A DNA stretch of 64,000 nt, taken from DATFHX01 sp035247945 (GTDB lineage: Bacteria > Patescibacteriota > Saccharimonadia > Saccharimonadales > Saccharimonadaceae). This document shows positions 1 through 7,751 of the stretch, piece after piece. The notes beneath the pieces were generated by a model. The model made no database searches. It was not told the origin of the DNA and saw only the letters and a program-made list of their open reading frames with translations. The number at the start of each line of letters is the position of its first letter. Positions within the stretch are counted from its first letter, which is position 1. Both the position numbers and the translations under genes were made by a program. The stretch lies in assembly GCA_035247945.1 (NCBI GenBank), contig DATFHX010000019.1, positions 13,239 through 77,238 on the forward strand, written 5' to 3'.

Positions 1-1750
1 GTTGAGTTGGTGTGGTTTGCCACGTCGTAGTTCCCTGTTTACGGTACCTAAAGAAAGCTGTTCGACCCGTAGAATCGGCGGCGTTGCCCGACGATGCTAT
101 GGCATTACTAAATTCAGAAGTATTACCCGCAACATCTGTTGCCGTAGCAGCAAGCGACCAACCTGTCGGCAATGCACCCCCGCTAATCTTTAACCAATCC
201 AGGGCGCTTCCATGCAACGAAGCAGTCGTGAAGGTAACATTATCTGCAGAACCCGTAGTAGGGGTTGGGCCGAATGTCACATTCCCGTCGCCGTCGGTTG
301 TAAAGCTGGTGCTGCCTATCCATATCTGCCCTTCGCCGTATCCAGAAGGATCCGCTGTTTGGCTAGCATAATAATCCATAGTGAATGCCTGGTTAGGTAG
401 TCCATTGTATGACCCCTCAACCAAAGTCCCAGCTGCAGTTTGAGTAAGAACAGGGAAATTAATAATCGTATTTGGACCTGCATCAGGATCTTTGGTGTCA
501 TTAGCCGTTACGCCGTTATTACCGAGGTCAATCCCCAAACTGTTATTGTTATAGATGCTATTCTGACGTATTGTAATGCGACTTGGAACGGTAGGGTCTG
601 TAGCCGCGACAACACCCTTGCTCCCGGCTGAGCCACTTGTGATTGTATTAGCTTGAATAATAAACGGCGTCTGAACAACGGCCGAAAGTGCCGGCGGCCC
701 TGCAGTAGCCGCCCTGGTTGCAGCAGCACCAGCGGCAAAAATCCCGGCAGTGCTACTATCTTTGATCTCGTTGCCCTGAATAGTTACTCCGCTAGACCTA
801 CTGGCATAAATCCCGTAGGCGCCATTAGCTATTTTATTATTACGAATAATTGCGCCCGGCATACCAGTGTCGGCATTAGTATAGGCACAAGAAATCTGAA
901 TGTTTGCCCCCGCTCCAGTTCCAGTTCCACCATTCAAATTAGGTCGCGGCAGAGTACCCGTGGGGTCAAGACCAAAATAATTACCCTCTATTATCCAGTT
1001 GTTGGTGGTGGGTGCAGTGGTAATGAAAATGTTATTACTTGCTATACCATAGCTTTTATTGCTCCCAATAACATTACCCTGGCCAGGGTTAGGGCCACCA
1101 ATACGAACATTTTGCGAAAACGCGCTATTGGTACACCCACCAACACCAGCATTGTTTCCATTTGCAGTGCCGTCCAGATTAATGCCTATAAAGTTGGATT
1201 GCAGTGTAAATCCACCCGTACATACAAACTGGCCATTATACGCAACTCGCACCTGGCTAAACGCCGAATAGTTTTTAGTGATACCACCGGTTATAGACAG
1301 CCCTTTTACGGTCGATCCAACACCCGACGGATTAAAGATAGCCGTAGCCGTCCCCGATTGAGTCGGAAGACTTGCCCCGTCCACCTGAACAGTCAAGGTT
1401 AACGGAAACTGGCTACAGTCGCTACCTGGCTGGCTACAACCATCAATAATGACTGCATTCGACCCATCCATTCCAGTGCCAAGTGAAGAACCATCAGTAC
1501 TAGAATATGGCGCTAGCGGCGAGATAAGATGTGTGCCACCGCCAGGAATGTTGAAGGTGACCGTGTCAATGCCTGCATTATTATTAGAATCAATTAAAGC
1601 TTGACGTAAAGATCCAGCACCACTGTTATTTGTATTTATTACGGTAAACGTGGCGGCACTTGCCGTCTGGGGTACCGCAAAAGTTACGACGCACGCAGCA
1701 AACACGACACATAGGCTTAGCCCTTTAAGAATTGTCTTAGCCCTTATCAT
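1..1750 (-). CDS. Secreted parallel beta-helix surface protein, 3' end beyond window
   Basis: This is an uninterrupted reading frame of 583 codons running off the left edge of the window, so the C-terminus is not seen. The ATG at 1748-1750 is preceded by a GGGGGT ribosome site. Residues 1-32 form a Sec signal peptide (basic start, hydrophobic core, cleavage after a TASA motif). The mature part opens with a G-S-L-R-Q-A motif and continues with many Asn/Gly-rich turns of the type 'xIxxNxIxxN', the signature of right-handed parallel beta-helix (pectin-lyase fold) adhesins and polysaccharide-active proteins. No catalytic set can be assigned. The visible end turns into a beta-sandwich-like segment. 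It lies beside other surface proteins on the same strand. A cell-surface or secreted role is well supported; the ligand is unknown. Confidence 0.85.
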   Translation of the reverse strand, partial: MIRAKTILKGLSLCVVFAACVVTFAVPQTASAATFTVINTNNSGAGSLRQALIDSNNNAGIDTVTFNIPGGGTHLISPLAPYSSTDGSSLGTGMDGSNAVIIDGCSQPGSDCSQFPLTLTVQVDGASLPTQSGTATAIFNPSGVGSTVKGLSITGGITKNYSAFSQVRVAYNGQFVCTGGFTLQSNFIGINLDGTANGNNAGVGGCTNSAFSQNVRIGGPNPGQGNVIGSNKSYGIASNNIFITTAPTTNNWIIEGNYFGLDPTGTLPRPNLNGGTGTGAGANIQISCAYTNADTGMPGAIIRNNKIANGAYGIYASRSSGVTIQGNEIKDSSTAGIFAAGAAATRAATAGPPALSAVVQTPFIIQANTITSGSAGSKGVVAATDPTVPSRITIRQNSIYNNNSLGIDLGNNGVTANDTKDPDAGPNTIINFPVLTQTAAGTLVEGSYNGLPNQAFTMDYYASQTADPSGYGEGQIWIGSTSFTTDGDGNVTFGPTPTTGSADNVTFTTASLHGSALDWLKISGGALPTGWSLAATATDVAGNTSEFSNAIASSGNAADSTGRTAFFRYRKQGTTTWQTTPTQ

Positions 1751-1855
1751 CTTACCCCCACACTGCTTTCTAGAAGCGTTAATGGTTTTATTGTAGATTA
1801 TTTTTTACGGCTTCACAATGTTGACATTGTTATGATTTTGAATGGAAAAGTATGA

Positions 1856-1966
1856 TCACAAGGCTCGTTTTCGACGAACCATGAATCCGCCAATCCCTAC
1901 GGCCGCACGTAGAACAGTGACCAGTCTACCAAGATTTAACAGATCATCTTCTGGGCGATCTTTTAC
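1856..1966 (-). pseudogene. Remnant of a wall-anchor C-terminal tail
   Basis: On the minus strand a 36-codon open stretch ends in A-A-V-G-I-G-G-F-M-V-R-R-K-R-A-L and a TGA stop. This closely resembles the membrane-anchor tail of the protein at 2593-5058 (A-A-M-G-I-G-G-L-V-L-R-R-K-R-I-V). It has no start codon, no L-x-x-T-G motif, and is closed upstream by an in-frame TAA. I read it as the last exposed end of a decayed sorted surface protein, now overlapped by the NUDIX gene promoter. Homology is by eye over about 20 residues, so confidence is moderate. Confidence 0.5.
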
Positions 1967-1987
1967 TTAACAGATATAATAAAGTCT

Positions 1988-2527
1988 ATGAACACCTGGA
2001 AACGTATCGAGCCTACAGTCGTCAATAAAGTCGGATGGCGCACAGTCGTCACGAAAACATTTATAATGCCTAACGGCCAAGAAGCAAGCTTCGATACATT
2101 TGGACCTGAGAAGCAACAGTTTGCCGCTATTATCGGCTTAACACCTGAAAACAAAGTTATTATCGCTCGACAGTTCCGCGTAGGCCCAGAGGCTATCATG
2201 GAAGAACTACCTGGTGGATTTGTCGACGAAGGCGAAGATCATGAAGCAGCGGCACTTCGAGAGTTCCAGGAAGAAACTGGGTATACTGCCGGAGATGTTA
2301 CGTATCTTGGGAGCTATAGCAAAGACACCTATATGAATGCTCTGTGGCATGTCTATTTCGCTACAGGATGCGTACCTTCCGGCACGCAAACATTAGAGGA
2401 TGAAGAGCATATTGAAATTGATCTCATTTCAATCGACCAGCTTATCCACAACGCGAAGACGAATAAGATGACCGATGCTGTAGCGGTATTAATGGCCTAC
2501 GATACGTTATTGAGTCTTAGTAAGTAA
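1988..2527 (+). CDS. NUDIX hydrolase, ADP-ribose pyrophosphatase-like
   Basis: The 179-residue protein carries a complete Nudix box at residues 77-99 (G-x5-E-x7-R-E-F-Q-E-E-T-G-Y), the Mg-binding catalytic helix of diphosphohydrolases. The preceding beta-sheet (Q-F-R-V-G at 62-66, E-E-L-P-G-G at 72-77) matches the ADP-sugar pyrophosphatase branch, which cleaves ADP-ribose or related nucleotide sugars in the cytoplasm. TATAAT ends 7 nt before the ATG and there is no Shine-Dalgarno site, so a leaderless transcript is likely. It is a single gene between minus-strand surface genes. The family assignment is firm; the substrate is inferred. Confidence 0.9.
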   Translation: MNTWKRIEPTVVNKVGWRTVVTKTFIMPNGQEASFDTFGPEKQQFAAIIGLTPENKVIIARQFRVGPEAIMEELPGGFVDEGEDHEAAALREFQEETGYTAGDVTYLGSYSKDTYMNALWHVYFATGCVPSGTQTLEDEEHIEIDLISIDQLIHNAKTNKMTDAVAVLMAYDTLLSLSK

Positions 2528-2592
2528 CTGCATCTGGAATCGAAACGAATATCCCCCATCTATCGATGAGAGGTATTTCAAAGACTGCTTTT

Positions 2593-5058
2593 CTACACTA
2601 TTCGTTTTCGACGAAGGACAAGGCCACCAATGCCCATGGCAGCAAACAGCGTGACAGGTAAGACGTAATTCATAAGATTCTGACCGGTAGAAGCAAGCGT
2701 ATCTGGGTCCGAGGATGCCGGCGATTGAGGCGTAGAGGTAATCTGAGTTATTACGGCACAGTCAGTATTAAAGTTAGAATCTGCCGGATTCGTTATCGCA
2801 GGGTTAGGACAATTCATAGACCCTGTAATGGTGTTAACGAGCGCCTTATTAGCAAGGTGGTCACTTTGGTTTACAGTAGCACCATACGTTAGCGTAGCGG
2901 TTTTACCTGCAGCAAGATCGCCCGTCCAGATGAGTGATGGAGCGTTATATGTGAATGCACCACTTGTCGCATTTGCATCGTCGTTATAGCTAGCATCGTC
3001 AATAACATCGGAAAGGGTATCATCAACCGTAAGGTTTGTGAGGTCTACGGCACCCGTGTTCGTTATTGTGACGACATAATTGACCGCATCACCAGGCAGT
3101 ACCGAGCTAGGCGATAGTGTTGTCTTCTGCGCCGTCCAAGCCGATACCGCTGTGCTCGTTACACAGTTTGCCTTATATCCAGGCGCACTCGAGTCAAAGA
3201 TTGGCGTCAATGGACAATCGGCTGAGACAAGCGCATTATTAAGAACTGCATCATTAAGGTTGCTTGCCCCGTTCACCTTAACTGAGTACGTCACTGTCAC
3301 GCTGTCCCCTGCGCCACCACTTGCAGCTAGATTTCCATTCCATATGATACGCTTACTTACCGGGTTATAGGTAAGTACACCCGTGGAAGCGGAGGCATTA
3401 TTACCATACACCGCATCGTCGAGCACTTCGCTGAGATCGTCAGCGACCGCAACGTTAGAAGCTCCCGTGCCCCCAATATTAGTAATGACAAACTGGTAGT
3501 TTACCGTATCACCAGCTTTAGGATTAGTTGGACTTACTAATGTTTTTTGACTCGTCAGTACTGGTAGTGGAGTTGTAGTTCGGCATTCTGGATCAATCGC
3601 CGGAGAAGCGGTACAGTTCGACTGCGGTCCGGTTCCAACAATCCCATTGTTCAGTTTACCGTCGCCAGTAACTGGAGAATTCATTGTAAACGAATAGGTA
3701 ATGGTTGCCGTCTGGCCAACATTTAGATTTCCACCCCACGATATCTGGTTACTTCCGTTCCAAGCGGGCGTTCCGATCGTTGCACTCACATCATTATTGT
3801 ACGTGGCATCATCAATGACATTACTCAGGTCATCGGTAAAAGTTAACCCTGTTAAGTTAGTCGTTCCCTGATTTTCAACGGTTACTGTGTAGGTGAATGT
3901 CTGACCCGGAGTAACAGCTGTCACGACGGGATTAACAGTCTTACGGTAGTGTACTTTTGTGAGCGTAGTTGTAAACGTATTCGTGGATCCAGTTGTCTCC
4001 TGAAGCCCATCTCTTCCCTGCCAGCGTACAACTGCCAGGAACTCATACTGGGTGCCCGGAGCGAGACCATTGACATTCGCGCTAAATGATCCCGCTGCCG
4101 TAACAGGCTGCGGTGAGGTTTGGGAGTAAGGGCCAGTTGATCCCGCCACCCTATACCGGTAAAAGACATTCGCGTCTGTAAAATCTCCGAGTGTGCCCAG
4201 CGTGCCATTTAGTGTTGCAGAGTTGTCTGCGATGTTAGTGGCCGTGTTCGTTGTTACTTGCGGTGCCATAGGGGCATCGTTGTAGATCTTCACGTCACTA
4301 ATAGTTGCCAGCGGCGCATGTTCCCTCGTATCCTGGCCGATGTAGGTATTGGCTGTCGGCAGACTCATCGTTGTACCACTGTAATTAATCGGGAAATTCG
4401 GATCTTCAACACCATTTATATAGAGGTGAAGCTTCCCTCCGTCGGCGACTTGTTCAATGTGTGTCCATTGACCAACCGGTATTACTGCCGCAGAGTCGGT
4501 TAATGGAGCAAAGCTACCATTAGAGTTCCGGTGGTGTGGACGGATATGTCCCGTGTTATTTACATAGATCATCCATGCCCAGTTCGCTGCAGACGAATTA
4601 CGCCCTACCAGGTTTGCCCATGTTCCACTGGTCCCGACATATCCAGGTTTAAACTTAACCCACAGTGACACAGTGTAATTGTCCATCTGATCCAGAGCTG
4701 GACTGTTTCCTAGATTAACAGTATTCGCTGCCGTGGCTGTTGTACCGCTCCCGTCGAAATCGAGCGCAAAAGGTGTCGTCCCATCGTGACCAGGTGATAC
4801 CCAAGAGGGACTACCCGTACCCGTGCCTCGAATAATCGTGCCGTTATTGCCGTTACCAGAGGAGTCGGCTGCCGTCGTGCCCGTACCTTCATCAAGTTTC
4901 CACTGACCGATAAGTCCGGATGCTGCGTATGCGAATGATTTAGTTGTAAGAATTGCAAGTATCGGTACGGCTAGGACAAGCAGCGCAAGGTAAAGCAGAT
5001 GCTTTTTAGCAGATACTCCAGTACGATATAGCCGATACGGTTTTCTTTTTATTTGCAT
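2593..5058 (-). CDS. LamG-domain and DUF11-repeat wall-anchored surface protein, LASTG tail
   Basis: This 821-residue protein starts with a basic segment and signal/membrane helix (~20-45). A concanavalin/LamG-like domain (~47-265) follows, then a fibronectin-III-like segment (~268-360), then three DUF11-type repeats of ~125 residues, each with a T-V-x-P/S-x-x-x-x-x-G-D/Q-x-x-x-Y opening and a D-D-A-x-Y-x-N-D stretch. The C-terminus is a sorting signal: L-A-S-T-G, a hydrophobic span, and R-R-K-R. I chose the ATG at 5058, because a longer frame opens at 5103 but the 5058 start gives a cleaner signal peptide and lies behind TGGTATGAT. The role is extracellular adhesion or glycan binding, inferred from the domains. 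Anchoring would need a sortase, which is not in the window. Confidence 0.85.
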   Translation of the reverse strand: MQIKRKPYRLYRTGVSAKKHLLYLALLVLAVPILAILTTKSFAYAASGLIGQWKLDEGTGTTAADSSGNGNNGTIIRGTGTGSPSWVSPGHDGTTPFALDFDGSGTTATAANTVNLGNSPALDQMDNYTVSLWVKFKPGYVGTSGTWANLVGRNSSAANWAWMIYVNNTGHIRPHHRNSNGSFAPLTDSAAVIPVGQWTHIEQVADGGKLHLYINGVEDPNFPINYSGTTMSLPTANTYIGQDTREHAPLATISDVKIYNDAPMAPQVTTNTATNIADNSATLNGTLGTLGDFTDANVFYRYRVAGSTGPYSQTSPQPVTAAGSFSANVNGLAPGTQYEFLAVVRWQGRDGLQETTGSTNTFTTTLTKVHYRKTVNPVVTAVTPGQTFTYTVTVENQGTTNLTGLTFTDDLSNVIDDATYNNDVSATIGTPAWNGSNQISWGGNLNVGQTATITYSFTMNSPVTGDGKLNNGIVGTGPQSNCTASPAIDPECRTTTPLPVLTSQKTLVSPTNPKAGDTVNYQFVITNIGGTGASNVAVADDLSEVLDDAVYGNNASASTGVLTYNPVSKRIIWNGNLAASGGAGDSVTVTYSVKVNGASNLNDAVLNNALVSADCPLTPIFDSSAPGYKANCVTSTAVSAWTAQKTTLSPSSVLPGDAVNYVVTITNTGAVDLTNLTVDDTLSDVIDDASYNDDANATSGAFTYNAPSLIWTGDLAAGKTATLTYGATVNQSDHLANKALVNTITGSMNCPNPAITNPADSNFNTDCAVITQITSTPQSPASSDPDTLASTGQNLMNYVLPVTLFAAMGIGGLVLRRKRIV

Positions 5059-5220
5059 AGTTACTAAATTAATCATACCATAAGCATTTCTTTTGCGACT
5101 CATTTAGCTCTAGATGGAGGATCCTGTCTTGATAGAGCCGATTTTCTGTCAGTAACAACCTTGGAGGATTATTATCCACTTTTTAATCAAAAGTAGTTTT
5201 GTGGATATGACGATATCTTT

Positions 5221-6375
5221 TTACTGAGCGCGTCCCACTCTCTTAACTATAACTAATGCTACTCCCTCGACACCGAGAGCTACTGCTAAGCCAGTATATA
5301 TCCCCTGATTCACACCTGTTGCTGGGAGTGTCGGTACATCCGAGGCTGGCGACGGAGTGTTATCACTTGGCGTAGGATCTATGGATGGAATAATATCTGA
5401 GATAACACCAAGCTTATTTGCATTACTTTCCGTAAACCAGATTGTATTATTTGGTCCGGCAGCAATTAGAAAGGGTGCGCTGCCTGCCGTTGGAATATCA
5501 TATTCCGTAAAGACGCCCGCAGGCGTGATCATGCCAATTTTATTGGTCCCACGTTCTGTGAACCAGACGTTCCCATCCGCACCAAGTGCAGTACCATGGG
5601 GATCACTTGTGCTCCCAGATGGAACAGTATACTCGGTAATTACACCCGCAGTCGTAATTTTGCTGACACGGCCGCCCTCACCGGCGTACCAAAGATTCCC
5701 GTCCGATCCAGTGGTAATATCGTAGGGTCGACGAGTTGGCGTACCGAGGATTGGATATTCCGTGACTACTCCGCTTGTAGTAATCATTCCTATATTTGCG
5801 CCGGTATATTCCGTAAACCATATATTACTATCTGGTCCTACAGTAATTCCATAGGGAGAGCTCGCTGCTGTCGTAACAGGGAAAAGTGTGATCACGCCAG
5901 TAGGTGTAATACGTCCGATCTGGTCACCTCCGATATGCGTAAACCAGATATTTCCATCGGGGCCTGTGATAAGTTCGTGTGGATTTGATCCTCCAGTGAT
6001 ACTGTATTCAGTTATTACACCCGTTGGTGTTATAACACCGATCTTATTTGCACCGTATTCGGTAAACCAAAGATTTCCATCTGGTCCGACAGCTATATCG
6101 TTTGGTTGACTATTCGGTGTCGGAACCGTGTATTCATTAAGTACCGCGCCAGAAGGAGACATGACACCAATTTTATTTGCGGAAAATTCCGTAAACCACA
6201 TGTTACCATCCGGGCCAAGCACTACTTCGTGCGGAACGCTCGCTGCGGTCGTAATGTCATATTCTGCTATTGAAACAGCGGCGAATGTTGGCTGAGCCGC
6301 TACGAGTGCTACAAGAAAGGTTGCAGTAGCTCCCATACTAGTGCGTTTTAGTTTTAGCAGAGTATTCTTAATCAT
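5221..6375 (-). CDS. Wall-anchored seven-blade beta-propeller, virginiamycin B lyase-like
   Basis: The 384-residue protein has an N-terminal signal peptide (cleavage near residue 32 after a T-F-A-A segment). Seven repeats of ~42 residues follow, each with G-P-D-G-N-x-W-F-T-E, the signature of Vgb/streptogramin lyase-like propellers. The C-terminus is L-P-A-T-G, a hydrophobic helix and a basic end, a classical sortase signal. True Vgb enzymes linearise streptogramin B antibiotics in the cytoplasm. A wall-anchored form in this context is more likely a binding scaffold, so I would not call it a resistance gene. The ATG follows AAGGA by 5 nt, with a TGATAGAAT promoter box about 45 nt upstream. 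Confidence 0.85.
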   Translation of the reverse strand: MIKNTLLKLKRTSMGATATFLVALVAAQPTFAAVSIAEYDITTAASVPHEVVLGPDGNMWFTEFSANKIGVMSPSGAVLNEYTVPTPNSQPNDIAVGPDGNLWFTEYGANKIGVITPTGVITEYSITGGSNPHELITGPDGNIWFTHIGGDQIGRITPTGVITLFPVTTAASSPYGITVGPDSNIWFTEYTGANIGMITTSGVVTEYPILGTPTRRPYDITTGSDGNLWYAGEGGRVSKITTAGVITEYTVPSGSTSDPHGTALGADGNVWFTERGTNKIGMITPAGVFTEYDIPTAGSAPFLIAAGPNNTIWFTESNANKLGVISDIIPSIDPTPSDNTPSPASDVPTLPATGVNQGIYTGLAVALGVEGVALVIVKRVGRAQ

Positions 6376-6504
6376 GGCAATCCTTAGGATGATACTTACG
6401 CTTTTGCCTTATTCTATCACATACGCGCTTCGATAGAGATTCTCTTTTTACAACAAAAGCGATCAGGTGGTACCATAGTCATAGATAGCAGAAAGGATAT
6501 ATAA

Positions 6505-6711
6505 ATGCCATCAAACGAAAATAGAAAAACGATTAAGATAGTCGAACAGGGTCCGTGGGGATTCTTTCATTTCCTCGCCTACGTAGGTGCAGCGATTTAC
6601 TTCATTTCACATACCAATGGCGGATTCTGGGAAGTTGTTCTCGCACTTCTAAAAGCAGTCGTCTGGCCTGTGTACGTCATCTTCCACGTACTTCGTCTAA
6701 TTGGAGCCTAG
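6505..6711 (+). CDS. Small membrane protein, 68 aa, unknown
   Basis: A short protein with a charged N-terminus (~1-15) and two hydrophobic stretches (~18-35 and ~42-66), the second with W-P-V-Y-V-I-F-H. It has an AAAGGAT ribosome site 7 nt before the ATG and a perfect terminator hairpin just after the stop, so it is a complete single-gene unit. I do not recognise a family. The insertion topology and the neat expression signals support a real gene. Confidence 0.7.
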   Translation: MPSNENRKTIKIVEQGPWGFFHFLAYVGAAIYFISHTNGGFWEVVLALLKAVVWPVYVIFHVLRLIGA

Positions 6712-6727
6712 AAGAATAAACGAACTA

Positions 6728-6764
6728 AGCCCCGCTCACGCGAAACGCGTGAGCGGGGCTTTTT
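6728..6764 (+). terminator. Intrinsic terminator of the 6505 gene
   Basis: A perfect 15-bp G+C-rich stem (6728-6742 with 6746-6760) with an AAA loop is followed by TTTT. It sits 16 nt after the stop of the small membrane protein and directly before the 3' end of the converging gene. Confidence 0.95.
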
Positions 6765-6765
6765 G

Positions 6766-7149
6766 TCAGCGGTTGTCGGGGCGACGGCGCCTTGTATCCA
6801 GTGTGAATCCAAAACTTCGTTCGTCTTCCGGAATGATCTCGCTTATAGGCAGGCCCGGCTCCATATAGATATCCGCGCCCAACTCCGTTGCGATCTCCTT
6901 CAGGCTTGCGTCGAGCTTATCTTCCGGCCAGGCACCGGAGAACTCGACGAACCAGTCGTTACGGCCCTCGATGTGGTGAATCGTGAAGCGGCCGTGCTTC
7001 TGCACACCCTTGGCAAGAATCGCACGAAGACGATCCCTGAAGGAGATGACATGCGCTGGATTGACGAACACGAGGCTCACGAACTGCACACGCCCCGTTC
7101 GCCGCGTTGTCTTCATGACATGGATCGGGGGTGCCCCTTGCGGTGACAT
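6766..7149 (-). CDS. Hypothetical soluble protein, 127 aa, G+C-rich
   Basis: I do not recognise this protein. It has no signal peptide or membrane helix. It has an alpha/beta pattern with a W-F-V-E-F segment in the middle and a strongly basic C-terminus (T-R-R-R-R-P). The start is moved from a GTG at 7155 to the ATG at 7149, because GGAG lies 7 nt before the ATG but abuts the GTG. A TGTTATAAT promoter box lies about 45 nt upstream, giving a leader of ~35 nt. Codon use is visibly G+C-richer than neighbours such as the propeller gene, a feature shared with the cfa gene next door. Confidence 0.65.
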   Translation of the reverse strand: MSPQGAPPIHVMKTTRRTGRVQFVSLVFVNPAHVISFRDRLRAILAKGVQKHGRFTIHHIEGRNDWFVEFSGAWPEDKLDASLKEIATELGADIYMEPGLPISEIIPEDERSFGFTLDTRRRRPDNR

Positions 7150-7205
7150 ACTCACGCTCCGTTTTGACGAGTACTGACTAATATATTATAACATTTATTC
7201 CGTCT

Positions 7206-7586
7206 TTATCGAATAATAAGCTCAACAATATAGAGTGCAGCCGCAATACGAACACCGTCTATGAGCGTTAACAGAAAGACTGGTCCACCAGATACCTGGT
7301 AGTCTGCATAGGTAGAAAGATACGAAGCGCAGAGGAGTAGGAGTGGTACGGCTACAAGTGGAAGAAATGGTACGCTCGCCCAGTGTGCAAGCAGCATCAA
7401 CGCCACTCCCTGAAAGAGCTTCTCGCCTATCGCTGCCCAGAAAGGAAACGCTTTTGACGGACGTGATATTTGACTAAAATGCTTGTCATTCCACCGCTTA
7501 AGAACGACAACGTACATAAGCACCCCACTTAGGAACAACCATGCCGCTGATGCAAGTACCGCAAGCGTATCATAATAGATGAACAT
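7206..7586 (-). CDS. Integral membrane protein, 126 aa, unknown, behind a leader hairpin
   Basis: The protein is hydrophobic with about four predicted membrane helices (near residues 7-30, 50-68, 72-90, 100-122) and no recognised family. The start is the ATG at 7586, preceded by a strong AAGGAGGG at 7589-7596. A longer in-frame opening at 7649 would translate through a terminator-like hairpin and is rejected. The promoter (TGATAGAAT) lies at ~7645-7655, so the hairpin at 7604-7635 is inside the 5' leader. Confidence 0.7.
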   Translation of the reverse strand: MFIYYDTLAVLASAAWLFLSGVLMYVVVLKRWNDKHFSQISRPSKAFPFWAAIGEKLFQGVALMLLAHWASVPFLPLVAVPLLLLCASYLSTYADYQVSGGPVFLLTLIDGVRIAAALYIVELIIR

Positions 7587-7602
7587 ATCCCTCCTTATAT
7601 AC

Positions 7603-7635
7603 AAAAAAGATCCGGAACTTCTTCCGGGTCTTTTT
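7603..7635 (-). promoter_or_regulatory. Leader terminator (possible attenuator) of the 7586 gene
   Basis: On the minus strand a 14-bp stem (7604-7617 with 7622-7635, one G-U pair) with a GAAG loop ends in a run of six U. It sits between the likely promoter and the ribosome site of the membrane protein. The position is that of an attenuator, not an end-of-operon terminator. What controls readthrough is not visible. Confidence 0.55.
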
Positions 7636-7706
7636 ACCTCTTTAGGCATATTCTATCACATCTAATACGCTAGGGTCTTAGAAGAAAATTATCTCAAAGT
7701 ACGTCT

Positions 7707-7740
7707 GGCGAACCTCTGCGAGTAACCGCAGAGGTTCGCC
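7707..7740 (-). terminator. Strong hairpin after the cfa gene
   Basis: A perfect 14-bp stem (7707-7720 with 7727-7740) with a 6-nt loop lies 12 nt past the cfa stop. It lacks a U-run on the minus strand, so it may act as a 3' stabiliser or processing hairpin and not a full intrinsic terminator. Confidence 0.6.
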
Positions 7741-7751
7741 GTCCGTATGGA

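Noticed and set aside
653..1402. 249-codon plus-strand frame
   Set aside because: It is antisense to the partial beta-helix protein, has no promoter or ribosome site, and has no protein-like domain pattern.
5221..6375. Streptogramin resistance gene
   Set aside because: The propeller is exported and wall-anchored and many propellers share these repeats; the catalytic residues cannot be confirmed by eye.
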